Assembly: GCF_024362385.1 (NCBI RefSeq)
Contig: NZ_CP101466.1
Coordinates: 1,488,001-1,552,000, forward strand
Origin: Arthrobacter sp. DNA4
GTDB lineage: Bacteria; Actinomycetota; Actinomycetes; Actinomycetales; Micrococcaceae
Reading direction: 5' to 3'
Length of the DNA stretch: 64,000 nucleotides
Shown in pieces: positions 1 to 8,849 of this stretch. Position 1 is the first letter of the stretch. Each line of letters opens with the position of its first letter. The position numbers were made by a program, and so were the translations under genes. The notes under the pieces were generated by a model. It ran no database searches. It saw only the letters and a program-made list of their open reading frames with translations, and was not told where the DNA came from.

Positions 1-1
1 C

Positions 2-352
2 CAGCTGGGCGTTGAAGCTGCCACGGTGGTGGAGCTGAGCCGCATGGTTGAGGCGGGCAAGATCAACAACAAGATGGCCTCCCAGGTACTGGACGCCGTG
101 CTCGCCGGTGAGGGCACCCCGGAGGAGATCGTGGAGAAGCGCGGCCTCGCCGTCGTATCCGACGACGGGCCCCTCCTGGAAGCCATCGACGCCGCACTCG
201 CCGCGCAGCCCGACGTCGCGGACAAGATCCGTGGCGGCAAGGTGCAGGCCATCGGTGCGATCGTGGGCGGGGTCATGAAGGCCACCCGTGGACAGGCCGA
301 CGCCGGCCGCGTGAAGGAACTGATCCTGGAGAAGCTGGGCGTCACCGTCTAA
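2..352 (+). CDS. gatB: Asp/Glu-tRNA amidotransferase subunit B, C-terminal part
   Basis: This is the last 116 codons of GatB, cut by the left window edge. GatB is the kinase-like subunit of GatCAB, which amidates Glu-tRNA(Gln) and Asp-tRNA(Asn) in the cytoplasm. The visible part is the helical YqeY-type tail that grips the tRNA, with the typical run KINNKMASQVLD and the ending GGVMKATRGQADAGRVKELI. The catalytic and zinc regions lie outside the window. It is read in frame from base 2 to a TAA stop, and a strong hairpin follows 25 bases later, so it is probably the last gene of a gatCAB operon. The identification rests on recognition of the tail sequence. Confidence 0.93.
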   Translation, partial: QLGVEAATVVELSRMVEAGKINNKMASQVLDAVLAGEGTPEEIVEKRGLAVVSDDGPLLEAIDAALAAQPDVADKIRGGKVQAIGAIVGGVMKATRGQADAGRVKELILEKLGVTV

Positions 353-377
353 GGCTCCTCCCGCTGTTTTCTCCCGG

Positions 378-433
378 CCGGGCCGGGGTTGGCATCCTTG
401 TGAAACCTCACATTGATGCCAACCCCGGCCCGG
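378..433 (+). terminator. Long hairpin terminator after gatB
   Basis: An 18-bp perfect inverted repeat (left arm 378-395, CCGGGCCGGGGTTGGCAT; right arm 416-433) encloses a 20-base loop. The loop itself can form an inner TGTGA/TCACA stem (399-403 with 408-412). A short TTTCG follows. It most likely ends the gat transcript. The inner TGTGA...TCACA has only four bases between its halves, so it is not a Crp site. Confidence 0.8.
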
Positions 434-509
434 TTTCGCCTTAACTACCTGTTGGGTACTCAGGCGAAGGCCTGCGTAAGTACCCGTGGTTGGGCGGCCG
501 TGGCGGACT

Positions 510-515
510 TACACT
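510..515 (+). promoter_or_regulatory. Candidate -10 box (TACACT) for the DUF5666-like gene
   Basis: TACACT matches the actinobacterial sigma-A -10 pattern TAnnnT and lies 48 bases before the ATG at 564. A -35 at normal spacing is not convincing, so this is a tentative call. Confidence 0.35.
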
Positions 516-563
516 TGAGCCCACAGGGCGCCGGTGCCCTGGCAGCGTGCGGGAGGAACAACC

Positions 564-1295
564 ATGGTGGTCCGGGAACCTATGAGGATGCGCAAGACAA
601 TGCTCGCCGGGGCGGTGGCTCTGGCACTCAGCGGGACTGGGGCCGCCCTCGCCTGGTCGGCCACCGGAACGCCGGCACCTTCCCCCTCAACCCCCGGCCA
701 GCAGGGAGCGCCCCAGCAGGGAGTGCCGGGCAAGGACGCTGCGCCTGGACAACAGAACAAGCAGGACAGGAAAGCCCAGCGCGGGCAACTCCTGCACGGC
801 GAAGCCGTAGCCAGGAAGCCCGACGGAACCTACCAGACGGTCCTGGAACAGAACGGGACCGTGGAGTCGGTCAGCGATTCAGCCATCACCGTCAAAAGTG
901 ATGACGGCTTCTCCCACACCTACACCGTCAATGGCGACACGAAGATCATCAGGATTCCGGCAGCGCCGGTCAGTTCAGGATCCACAGACGGTCCGGAAGC
1001 AACCCCCAGCCCGGAAGCAACACCCACCCGGGGGGCAACGGGCGACGACGGCAAGCGGCTCAAACCGACGGACGGAACCATCGCGGACATCGCCGCCGGG
1101 GACACCGTGCGCATTACCGGCGTCAAGGACGGGGACAAAGCCACTGCCGCGCGGATCGTGAAGGGCGCCGGTAACGGGCCCGGCCTGGGGCTGGGGCGTG
1201 GGTTGGGACGCGGGCTGGGACATACGCCGGGACACAGCCCGGGCCTTGGACACAAGACGGGCAAGGGCAACCACCAGGACGGCGAGGACTCCTGA
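564..1295 (+). CDS. Secreted DUF5666-like protein with Gly/Leu/Arg-rich tail
   Basis: The protein has 243 residues. The ATG at 564 is chosen because GGGAGGA lies 7-13 bases upstream. Residues 8-32 form a signal peptide or anchor (arginines, then LAGAVALALSGTGAALAW). A Pro/Gln/Ser-rich linker follows. Around residues 95-125 is a beta-rich stretch (GTVESVSDSAITVKSDDG), and near 175-205 is IADIAAGDTVRITG; both resemble the repeating strands of the DUF5666 family. The last 40 residues are Gly, Leu, His and Arg repeats such as GLGLGRGLGRGLG. It is probably exported or membrane-tethered. No enzymatic motif is visible and the function is unknown. It stands alone between the gat terminator and the broken LysR gene. 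Confidence 0.75.
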   Translation: MVVREPMRMRKTMLAGAVALALSGTGAALAWSATGTPAPSPSTPGQQGAPQQGVPGKDAAPGQQNKQDRKAQRGQLLHGEAVARKPDGTYQTVLEQNGTVESVSDSAITVKSDDGFSHTYTVNGDTKIIRIPAAPVSSGSTDGPEATPSPEATPTRGATGDDGKRLKPTDGTIADIAAGDTVRITGVKDGDKATAARIVKGAGNGPGLGLGRGLGRGLGHTPGHSPGLGHKTGKGNHQDGEDS

Positions 1296-1317
1296 GTTCC
1301 GGGCCGCCGGCTCCGGC

Positions 1318-2229
1318 TCAGCCCTGTTTCACCAGCCCCGCCATGATGTCCTCCAGCGCCTCGCAGACCATCACTACGGAGCGGCGCTTAAGGTTCTCCG
1401 GCCGGGCCAGCAGGTCGATCCTGCGGCGGGTGCTGATTCCCTCCAGCGGACGCAGCACGATGTCCGGGTTCAGGACCGGGCCCGCGGTGTATCTGGGGAG
1501 CAGCCCCACCACGCCGCCGGCAGCCACGAGGGCCGCCACCGTGGAATAGTCGTTGATGCGGTGGACGATATTAGGCTCGCGGCTGGAGAGGGCAGCGACG
1601 GCGGACAGGACATCGGCGGGGGAGTAGCCGGGGTGGCTGGTCACCCAGGCCTCTGTGCCGACGTCGTCCGCCGTGACGGTCTCCTTTTGGGCCAGGGGAT
1701 GGCCGGCGGGCAGCGCCACGTCCAGCGGCTCATGTGCCAGCGGGATCACGGCAACCCGCTCCGCTTACCAGCGGGGACTGTGGTCCATGCGGTGCGCCAG
1801 CACCAGGTCGTACCGGGCGGTGAGGGCCGGGAAGTCCTGTTGCGCGACGTCCTCGTCGGACAGCTCGATCCGCGGGTGCTCCGGCCGGTCCAGCATGCGG
1901 GCCAGCGGCGCGAACAGGGCCTGCCCCGCGCTGTGGAAGCCGCTGACGGTCACCCTTCCGGCGGGCGAGCCGTGGTAAGTACCGAGCGCGCCGCGGGCAT
2001 CGGCCATGGCGCTGACGACGGCGGCGCCCGCGTCGGCGAGAACCTGGCCGGCCTCCGTCAGCACCAGGTTCCGGCCCTCCTTTCGCGTCAGCGGCACCTC
2101 CACGGTGCGCTGCAGGTGCGCCAGTTGCTGCGACACTGCCGACGGGGTGACCATGAGCGTATCGGCCACTGCCTTCACACTGCCCAGGGCGCCCAGTTCC
2201 CGCAGGATTTCAAGCTGATGAACCTCCAT
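1318..2229 (-). pseudogene. LysR-type regulator interrupted by an in-frame stop codon
   Basis: The gene reads as a normal LysR regulator from ATG 2229. It has an N-terminal winged helix-turn-helix (HQLEILRELGALGSVKAVAD, then LMVTPSAVSQQLAHLQ) and a periplasmic-binding-like effector domain ending near 1318. A TAA codon at 1767-1765 (after ...MDHSPRW) cuts it at residue 155. Reading continues in the same frame with AERVAVIPLAHEPLDVALPAG, so a single codon has been lost rather than the frame. The first fragment keeps the DNA-binding domain and part of the effector domain; the second lacks DNA binding. It is divergent from tdh, the usual LysR arrangement, so it may once have controlled threonine catabolism. 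A sequencing error at one or two bases is the main alternative. Confidence 0.82.
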
Positions 2230-2355
2230 ACATCCACTCTAATCATTAGCTACAGCTACATCGTCGATTGAGAAAATCCCTGTTGTGCTAAAGCATCGGC
2301 AGGGCTTCAATGGGGACGTACCCCGCAGATTGAATGCCAAGCAGTAAGGATGCCA

Positions 2356-3402
2356 ATGAAGGCCCTGTATAAAGCCGGCCCCCACGCCGGATTCGAGCTC
2401 GTCGAACGGCCCGAACCCGCAGCAGGCCCGGCTGACGTGAAGATCCGGGTCATGACCACCGGAATCTGCGGCACGGATCTGCACATCCAGTCCTGGGACG
2501 CCTGGGCGCAGGGGATCATCGAAGCCCCCCTGATTGCCGGCCACGAGTTCTACGGCGAAGTGGTGGAAGTGGGCGAGGACGTCCGGGAGGTCAAGGTCGG
2601 GGACAGGGTCTCCGGCGAAGGCCACGTCGTGTGCGGCATCTGCCGGAACTGCCGCGCCGGACGCCGCCAGATGTGCATCCACACGGTCAGCGTGGGAGTC
2701 CAGCGCGATGGTGCCTTTGCCGAATACGTCGTGATCCCCGAAACCAACGTCTGGGTCCACCACGATCCCTCCGTCACGCCCGAACTCGGTGCCATCTTCG
2801 ACCCCTTCGGAAATGCCGTCCACACAGCACTCAGCTTCCCGCTGGTGGGCGAGGACGTGCTCATCACCGGCGCAGGCCCCATCGGCCTCATGGCCATCGC
2901 CGTGGCCCGCCACGCCGGAGCGCGGAAGATCGTCATCACGGACGTTTCCCGGCCGCGGCTGGACCTGGCACGGCAGCTCGGAGCCGATCTTGCCATCGAC
3001 GTCTCCACCACCCGGGTGCGCGACGCCCAACGTGAGCTGGGCATGCGCGAAGGGTTCGACGTCGGAATGGAAATGTCCGGCCACCCCTCGGCCCTGCCTG
3101 AGATGATCGACAACATGAACCACGGCGGCCGGATCGCCATGCTGGGCCTGCCCAGCCAGGAGATCACCATCGACTGGGGCAAGGTGGTTACCCACATGCT
3201 CACGCTCAAGGGCATCTACGGCCGTGAAATGTACGAAACCTGGTACGCCATGAGCGCCATGCTCTCCTCCAACCCGGTGCTGCACGCCGGCATCTCCGCC
3301 GTGGTGACGGACACGCTGCCCGCCACGGAATGGGAAAAAGGCTTCGAGATCGCCCGCAGCGGCGTGGGCGGCAAAGTTGTCCTCGACTGGACCCGACTGT
3401 AA
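2356..3402 (+). CDS. tdh: L-threonine 3-dehydrogenase
   Basis: This is a zinc-dependent MDR dehydrogenase of 348 residues that oxidises L-threonine with NAD+ to 2-amino-3-ketobutyrate. The catalytic zinc region is GICGTDLHI (about residues 35-43) and GHEFYGEV (about 64-71). The structural zinc site is [15 protein letters not shown] (about 95-109), and the Rossmann turn is GAGPIGLM (about 172-179). ATG 2356 is preferred to ATG 2350 because AAGGA lies five bases before it but directly abuts the earlier codon. kbl follows after 8 bases, and the two enzymes normally act in sequence. Confidence 0.95.
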   Translation: MKALYKAGPHAGFELVERPEPAAGPADVKIRVMTTGICGTDLHIQSWDAWAQGIIEAPLIAGHEFYGEVVEVGEDVREVKVGDRVSGEGHVVCGICRNCRAGRRQMCIHTVSVGVQRDGAFAEYVVIPETNVWVHHDPSVTPELGAIFDPFGNAVHTALSFPLVGEDVLITGAGPIGLMAIAVARHAGARKIVITDVSRPRLDLARQLGADLAIDVSTTRVRDAQRELGMREGFDVGMEMSGHPSALPEMIDNMNHGGRIAMLGLPSQEITIDWGKVVTHMLTLKGIYGREMYETWYAMSAMLSSNPVLHAGISAVVTDTLPATEWEKGFEIARSGVGGKVVLDWTRL

Positions 3403-3410
3403 GGAACCCC

Positions 3411-4607
3411 ATGTACACCTCCATCAAGGACCAACTGCGCGAAGAACTGGACGGAATCCGCACTGCGGGACTGTACAAGACCGAACGCAGCATCAGCTCG
3501 CCGCAGTCCAGCCACATCACCGCCGGGCAGATCGGCGGCCCGGGAGCTGACGTGCTCAATTTCTGCGCCAACAACTACCTGGGCCTGGCCGACCACCCGG
3601 ACATCATCAGCACGGCCAAGGCCGCCATGGATGAGCGCGGCTTCGGCATGGCCAGCGTCCGGTTCATCTGCGGCACCCAGGACCTGCACCTCGAGCTGGA
3701 AGCCAAGGTGTCCGCGTTCCTGGGCACCGAGGACACCATCCTGTTCTCCAGCTGCTTCGACGCCAACGGCGGCGTGTTCGAGTCCCTGCTGGGCCCGGAC
3801 GACGCCGTGATTTCCGACGCGCTCAACCACGCCTCCATCATCGACGGCATCCGCCTCTGCAAGGCCCGCCGCTACCGCTACGCCAACCAGGACATGGCCG
3901 AACTCGAGGCCCGCCTGCAGGAGGCACAGGACGCCCGCCGGACACTGATTGTCACCGACGGCGTGTTCTCCATGGACGGCTACCTGGCCCCGCTTGAGGC
4001 CATCTGCGACCTTGCCGACAAGTACGGCGCCATGGTCATGGTGGACGACTCCCACGCGGTGGGCTTTATGGGCGCCACCGGTGCGGGCACTCCCGAGCAC
4101 GCCGGCGTCTCTGACCGGGTGGACATCTACACCGGCACCTTCGGCAAGGCCTTGGGTGGAGCTTCCGGTGGCTACGTCTCCGGGCGCGGCGAGATTGTCG
4201 CGATGCTGCGCCAGAAGGCGCGGCCCTACCTGTTCTCCAATTCCCTGGCTCCCGCCATCGTTGCCGCCACCCTCAAGGCGCTGGACCTGGTGCAGAACTC
4301 GGCCGACCTTCGACGCCGCCTGTTCGAAAACGCCGGGCTGTTCCGCCGCCGCATGACCGAAGAGGGGTTCGACCTGCTTCCCGGCGAGCACGCGATCGTG
4401 CCGGTCATGTTCGGCGACGCCGTCATGGCGGCCAAAGTGGCGGACCGGATGCTGCAGCACGGCGTCTTCGTCACTGCCTTCAGTTTCCCCGTAGTTCCGC
4501 GCGGTGCCGCAAGGATCCGGGTGCAGCTCTCCGCCGCGCACTCAGCGGACGACGTCGAAGCGTGCGTAGGTGCCTTCGTCGCCAGCCGGGCCGAGGCGGC
4601 AGCCTGA
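3411..4607 (+). CDS. kbl: Glycine C-acetyltransferase (2-amino-3-ketobutyrate CoA ligase)
   Basis: The 398-residue PLP enzyme cleaves 2-amino-3-ketobutyrate with CoA to glycine and acetyl-CoA, completing the Tdh pathway. It belongs to the alpha-oxoamine synthase family. Visible marks are [14 protein letters not shown], the PLP-contacting [10 protein letters not shown], and the Schiff-base lysine in [14 protein letters not shown]. Length matches the family (about 395-400). AAGGAACCCC directly precedes the ATG, and the 8-base gap from tdh shows one operon. A cytoplasmic dimer is expected from the family. Confidence 0.95.
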   Translation: MYTSIKDQLREELDGIRTAGLYKTERSISSPQSSHITAGQIGGPGADVLNFCANNYLGLADHPDIISTAKAAMDERGFGMASVRFICGTQDLHLELEAKVSAFLGTEDTILFSSCFDANGGVFESLLGPDDAVISDALNHASIIDGIRLCKARRYRYANQDMAELEARLQEAQDARRTLIVTDGVFSMDGYLAPLEAICDLADKYGAMVMVDDSHAVGFMGATGAGTPEHAGVSDRVDIYTGTFGKALGGASGGYVSGRGEIVAMLRQKARPYLFSNSLAPAIVAATLKALDLVQNSADLRRRLFENAGLFRRRMTEEGFDLLPGEHAIVPVMFGDAVMAAKVADRMLQHGVFVTAFSFPVVPRGAARIRVQLSAAHSADDVEACVGAFVASRAEAAA

Positions 4608-4662
4608 CGGGACTCCCCGACAGCGGGGTTTCAGTCCGCAGGAACTCTGTCAGGATGGACGA

Positions 4663-5791
4663 ATGGCAGCACACTACGATGTCCTGATTGTGGGCGGCGG
4701 CATCGCCGCCTGTCCCTGGCGTCCGCCCTGGTAGCCGCTGCAGCGTTGCCCTGGTGGAGGCGGAGCAGGAACTGGCGTACCACACGTCCTCCCGCTCCGC
4801 CCGCCAGCTGATCCCCAGCTACGGGCCTCCCGTGGTGCAGGAGCTTACCGTCCGGACCCTTGAGCTGCTCGCAGCCCGCGACGCAGAATCGCCCGAACCC
4901 GTCCTGACGCCGCGAAGTTTTATGCTGGTGGGCTCTGCGGAGGATGTCGCCGCGGAGGCCAGCGGGCACATGCAGACCATTTCGGTGGACCGTGCCCTTG
5001 AGCTGTGCCCGGTGCTGAAGTCGGGAACCTTTGAAGCCGCCGGACTGGATAGCGGCTCCTTTGGCTGCAATGCGCCCCTGCTGGTGGAGGACCACCGCAA
5101 ACGGGCGCTCGCCGCCGGCGCCGACATCATCACCGGCGCGCGCGTGCATTCCGCACAACGGCTGGGTTCCGGCTGGCAGGTGGGTGCCGGCGCAGAGGGT
5201 TTTGAGGCCACGGTAATGGTCAATGCCGCAGGTGCTTGGGCGGACGAGCTGGCGGTGCTCAGCGGAGTCGAGAAGCTGGGACTCCAGCCGTTCCGGCGCA
5301 CCGCGGCGATTGCCGCCGTCGACCGTCCCTTGCGTGCCGCTACCCCCATGGTGGCGGCGGCGGACAACACGTTCTATTTCCGGCCGGACGGGCAGGACGT
5401 GCTGATTTCTCCCTCGGAGACTGTGCCCAGTGGGCCCGAAGATGCGCGCCCGCGCCCCGGCGATGTGGAACGCCTGGTGGAAAAGCTCAACGCGTTCACC
5501 AGCCTGGGGATCAGCGGCATCCGCCGGGCATGGACGGGCCTGCGAACGGAAGCTGCGGACGGGGTGCCGGTGGCCGGGTTCGACGCCGAGGCTGCCGGGT
5601 TCTACTGGCTGGCAGGGCAGGGCGGCTATGGCTTCCAGACTTCGGCCGCCATGGCCGAGCTGGCAGCGGGCCAGATTCTGTCCGCGCTGCACTCTTCCGG
5701 CGGTGCCGCCCTTGCCGAAGGGGCTATGGATGGTCCGGAATCCCGGACAGCGCAGGCCCTGGCAGCCACACGCTGGTCCATCCGACGCTGA
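4663..5791 (+). pseudogene. FAD-dependent oxidoreductase (DAO family) with two 1-base losses near the start
   Basis: From ATG 4663 the sequence opens as a classic FAD-binding start (MAAHYDVLIVGGGIA). It then loses frame near 4705-4711 and meets TAG at 4732. Adding one G in each of two GCC contexts (about 4706 and about 4735) restores a continuous DAO-type protein that runs on as CSVALVEAEQELAYHTSSRS to a stop at 5789-5791. The intact remainder has the substrate half and the closing FAD motif GLRTEADGVPVAG...GQGGYGFQTS. A TTG-started product from 4688 would lack the GxGxxG motif and should not bind FAD. The family deaminates amino acids or oxidises glycine-type substrates, which fits the tdh-kbl-hutI neighbourhood. 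Two deletions so close together suggest either a read error or very recent decay. Confidence 0.8.
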
Positions 5792-5802
5792 AGAATGATT
5801 CC

Positions 5803-7014
5803 ATGAGCACCTTGATCACCAACATCGCCGAGCTGATGACCCAGGACCTGGAACACCGGGTGTTGAAGGACGCGGCGGTGGTGGTCGAGGGCGAACGGAT
5901 CTCCTGGATCGGGGCGGCGGCGGATGCTCCCGCAGCGGATGACGCCGTCGATGCCGGCGGCCGGGCCATGCTGCCGGGGTGGGTGGACTCGCACAGCCAC
6001 CTGCTGTTCGCCGGGGACCGCACCGCAGAATTCGAGGCCCGGATGGCGGGGGAGGCCTACGCCGCCGGCGGCATCGCCGTCACCATGAACGCCACGCGTG
6101 CCACGTCCGATTTCGACCTCACCCGCCTGGCCATGGGGCGGGTGGCCGAGGCCGCATCCCAGGGCACCACCTACCTGGAAACCAAGACCGGCTATGGCTT
6201 GGACGTTGAGCATGAGGCCCGGAGCGCGCGCATTGCCTCCACTATCGCGGACCAGGTGACCTACCTCGGCGCGCACCTGGTGCCCGCCGGGCAGGATCCG
6301 GAGGCTTATACGGACCTGGTCTGCGGGCCGATGCTCGCCGCGGTCCGCCCGTACGTCCAGTGGGCTGACGTCTTCTGCGAGGAGGGCGCGTTCAACGCCG
6401 AGCAGTCACGCCGGGTGCTGGTGGCCTGCCGTGACGCCGGGCTGGGGCTGCGCGTGCACGGCAACCAGCTCGGAGAAGGCCCCGGCGTGCAGCTCGCTCT
6501 GGAGCTGGGCGCGGCCAGCGTTGACCACGTCAACTACCTTGCCGCGCAGGACGTCAAGGCCCTGGCTGCCTCCTGGTCCGGCTGGGATCCCGCCGCAGGA
6601 ACAGGCGAGCGTGGCACTGTGGCCACCTGCCTCCCTGCCTGCGACCTTTCCACCCGCCAGCCGTTGGCCCCCGCCCGTGAGCTCCTGGATGCGGGTGTGC
6701 AGGTGGCACTGGCTTCCAACTGCAACCCCGGCACGTCGTACACCAGTTCCATGGCCTTTTGCGTGACAACGGCCGTCCTCCAGATGCGGCTGAGCGTGCA
6801 CGAGGCTGTCCGTGCCGCCACCTACGGCGGCGCCCTGGCGTTGCACAAGGAAGCCGGTCGGGATGCCGACGGTGAACGCGCCGTGGGGTCGATCGCCGTC
6901 GGGCACCGGGCCGACCTGCACCTGCTGAACGCGCCGTCCGCCACGCATCTCGCTTACCGGCCGGGGATGCCGCTGACGTACGCTGTGTGGCGGGCCGGAA
7001 CCCGGGAACGGTAA
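5803..7014 (+). CDS. hutI: Imidazolonepropionase
   Basis: The 403-residue amidohydrolase hydrolyses imidazolone-5-propionate to N-formimino-L-glutamate in histidine breakdown. Metal and substrate motifs visible are DSHSHLLFAGDRTAEFEAR (about residues 66-84), KTGYGLDVEHE (about 128-138), RVHGNQLGEG (about 217-226), SVDHVNYL (about 238-245) and LASNCNPGTSYTSSM (about 303-317). Reading frame is open far upstream, but similarity begins at ATG 5803, just after the flavoprotein stop. No other hut genes occur in the window; hutI is here placed with threonine genes and a DeoR regulator. Confidence 0.93.
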   Translation: MSTLITNIAELMTQDLEHRVLKDAAVVVEGERISWIGAAADAPAADDAVDAGGRAMLPGWVDSHSHLLFAGDRTAEFEARMAGEAYAAGGIAVTMNATRATSDFDLTRLAMGRVAEAASQGTTYLETKTGYGLDVEHEARSARIASTIADQVTYLGAHLVPAGQDPEAYTDLVCGPMLAAVRPYVQWADVFCEEGAFNAEQSRRVLVACRDAGLGLRVHGNQLGEGPGVQLALELGAASVDHVNYLAAQDVKALAASWSGWDPAAGTGERGTVATCLPACDLSTRQPLAPARELLDAGVQVALASNCNPGTSYTSSMAFCVTTAVLQMRLSVHEAVRAATYGGALALHKEAGRDADGERAVGSIAVGHRADLHLLNAPSATHLAYRPGMPLTYAVWRAGTRER

Positions 7015-7035
7015 TCAACGGAGGCGCTTTGATTG

Positions 7036-7069
7036 TTCCTGATTGTTTCCCTAAGGTTATAATCAGGAA
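7036..7069 (+). promoter_or_regulatory. Operator dyad with embedded -10 box in front of the DeoR gene
   Basis: Left arm TTCCTGATTGTTTCC (7036-7050) and right arm GGTTATAATCAGGAA (7055-7069) pair at 12 of 15 positions around CTAA. TATAAT at 7058-7063 lies inside the right arm and is a perfect -10. A repressor bound here would block RNA polymerase, so autoregulation by the downstream DeoR protein is the simplest reading. GATTGTT also repeats at 7031 and 7041. Confidence 0.65.
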
Positions 7070-7113
7070 ACGTCATCAGGAGTGGTGGCTGATGCATCGA
7101 AAGGCCCGCTTGT

Positions 7114-7902
7114 ATGACGCGTACCGACCGGCTGACGGCGATTCTCGACCTGCTGGCCAAGACCGGGCAGGTGGAGGTTGACGAGATCGTCAGCACCCTC
7201 AATGTTTCCCCTGCCACGGCCCGGCGTGACCTGGACAGCCTTGCCAAGCGACGCCTGCTGACGCGGACCCGTGGCGGCGCCACCACGGGCGCCCTCGCAT
7301 ACGACCTGCCCGGACGTTACAACCGCGACGACCACGCGGAAGCCAAGGAACAGATCGCGCAGTGCGCCTCGGCCTTGATCCGGCCGGGTGCGGTGATCGG
7401 TCTCTGCGGGGGCACCACCAGCACCGCCCTTGCGCAGATCCTGGCCACCCGCGAGGACCTGAACGCACCCTCCAACCAGCCGACGCTCACGGTGGTGACG
7501 AATGCCATTAACATCGCCGGTCAGCTTGCGGTCCGGCCCAATATCAAGGTGATGGTGACCGGCGGCATCCTGAACCCGCGTTCGTATGAACTCGTGGGGC
7601 CCTATACGGACATCATCATGCAGAAGGTGGTACTGGACATCGCCTTCATCGGTGTCAACGGCATCGATCCGGAGGTGGGACCCACCAACACAGGGGAAGG
7701 CGAAGCCTCTGTCAATGCCTTGCTGGCTTCCCGCGCCAGGGTGTCCTACGTCCTGGCTGATTCCTCCAAAGTTGGCGTGCGGGCATTTGCCACCATGGAC
7801 GGCTATGACTTCACCCGGCTGATTACCGATTCCGGCATCTCTGCGCGCGACAAGGCAGCCTTCGAAGCCAACGGCACGGAAGTGATTGTCGCACCCGCCT
7901 AA
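7114..7902 (+). CDS. DeoR/GlpR-family transcriptional regulator
   Basis: This 262-residue regulator has a DeoR winged helix-turn-helix at the N-terminus (RLTAILDLLAKTGQVEVDEI, then LNVSPATARRDLDSL and the wing KRRLLTRTRGGA). A ribose-5-phosphate-isomerase-like sensor domain follows (GLCGGTTSTALAQIL, VTNAINIA, VMVTGGILNPRSYELVG, FIGVNGID). Family members repress sugar or small-metabolite genes and are released by a phosphorylated ligand. It begins at ATG 7114 with AAAGG nine bases upstream. The dyad at 7036-7069 probably autoregulates it. Its other targets are unknown; the nearest are hutI upstream and the CPBP gene downstream. Confidence 0.88.
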   Translation: MTRTDRLTAILDLLAKTGQVEVDEIVSTLNVSPATARRDLDSLAKRRLLTRTRGGATTGALAYDLPGRYNRDDHAEAKEQIAQCASALIRPGAVIGLCGGTTSTALAQILATREDLNAPSNQPTLTVVTNAINIAGQLAVRPNIKVMVTGGILNPRSYELVGPYTDIIMQKVVLDIAFIGVNGIDPEVGPTNTGEGEASVNALLASRARVSYVLADSSKVGVRAFATMDGYDFTRLITDSGISARDKAAFEANGTEVIVAPA

Positions 7903-7994
7903 ATCCCTTGGGCTGTGCGCGGTCCGGGTACAGTGCTGCCCAACACCTGCCGCTCCATCAGGCCGGATCCAGAAACTGAAGGCAAGATGGGAAC

Positions 7995-8774
7995 ATGCTG
8001 GTTCCCTCCCGCCGTCGACTGCGGCTCGAAGTCTGGATCGTCCTGGGCCTGTCCCTGGGCCAGTCGGCCGTCTACTCCGTGGTGCAGCTGCTCGACAAGA
8101 TGACCCGCGCCCCGCTGGCCGAGGGCACCTCCACCCTGAACCGGTCGCAGAGCACCCGCGAGTACTTCGACCTCACCTATCAGCTGCTGGATATCATCTT
8201 TGCGCTGGTTCCGGTGCTGCTGGTCTTCTACTTCCTCACCGACCAGCGGCAGGCGACACCGGGCGATGCCGGTAATCCCGGTTCAGCATTCCGGAAGCTT
8301 GGGTTCAACTTTGCCCGGCCCGGCAGGGACCTGCTGCAGGGCCTGGGGCTCGCGGCGCTGATTGGCATACCGTCCCTGGGGCTTTATGCCGCCGGCCGGG
8401 CCCTCGGCATCACCACCGCCATCATTCCCAGTGCACTGGATGCGTATTGGTGGACTGTTCCGGTCCTGATCCTGTCGGCGATGCGCCACGCGGTGCTCGA
8501 GGAAGTCATTGTGGTGGGCTACCTCCTGGACCGCTTCGGCAAGTTCGGGTGGAGCACGCCGCTCGCCATCGCCGTCAGCTCGCTGCTGCGCGGCAGCTAC
8601 CACCTCTACCAGGGCTTTGGTCCCTTCATTGGAAACGCGGTGATGGGGGTGGTCTTCGCCTGGTTGTACACCCGCACCAAGCGCGTCATGCCCCTGGTCA
8701 TCGCCCATGCGCTGCTGGATATCGTGGCTTTTGTTGGCTTCAGCCTCTTCGGCAAGGCCGTGGGGCTGGGGTAG
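7995..8774 (+). CDS. CPBP-family intramembrane protease-like protein
   Basis: This 259-residue integral membrane protein has about six hydrophobic helices. The CPBP/CAAX glutamyl protease signature is present: EEVIVVGYLLDRF (about residues 168-180), SSLLRGSYHLYQG (about 194-206) and a late AHALLDIVAF (about 236-245), giving the usual Glu-Glu, Arg...His and His positions. Some members are Rce1-type proteases or bacteriocin-immunity proteins; many have no known substrate. It starts at ATG 7995 with AAGATGGG upstream. It lies 92 bases after the DeoR gene, co-oriented. The gene after it is convergent. Confidence 0.85.
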   Translation: MLVPSRRRLRLEVWIVLGLSLGQSAVYSVVQLLDKMTRAPLAEGTSTLNRSQSTREYFDLTYQLLDIIFALVPVLLVFYFLTDQRQATPGDAGNPGSAFRKLGFNFARPGRDLLQGLGLAALIGIPSLGLYAAGRALGITTAIIPSALDAYWWTVPVLILSAMRHAVLEEVIVVGYLLDRFGKFGWSTPLAIAVSSLLRGSYHLYQGFGPFIGNAVMGVVFAWLYTRTKRVMPLVIAHALLDIVAFVGFSLFGKAVGLG

Positions 8775-8849
8775 CTGCGCAGGCGGCCCGGCGGCCCGGT
8801 GATGTTCCCAGGGCGGTATGGGTGCTGTGGCCCTAAACATCACGCAGGG

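Noticed and set aside
399..412. TGTGA...TCACA resembling a Crp box
   Set aside because: Only four bases separate the halves and it forms the loop stem of the gatB terminator.
3216..4541. Long open frame antisense to kbl
   Set aside because: High-GC DNA gives long antisense frames; kbl on the plus strand has clear motifs and the antisense product has none.
4615..4628. CCCCG-ACAG-CGGGG hairpin after kbl with TTT
   Set aside because: Five base pairs is too weak, and the next gene begins 35 bases on in the same direction, so I did not call a terminator.
5236..5802. In-frame extension of hutI upstream into the oxidoreductase gene
   Set aside because: The extension is a shifted reading of the flavoprotein gene; HutI similarity and a normal start lie at 5803.
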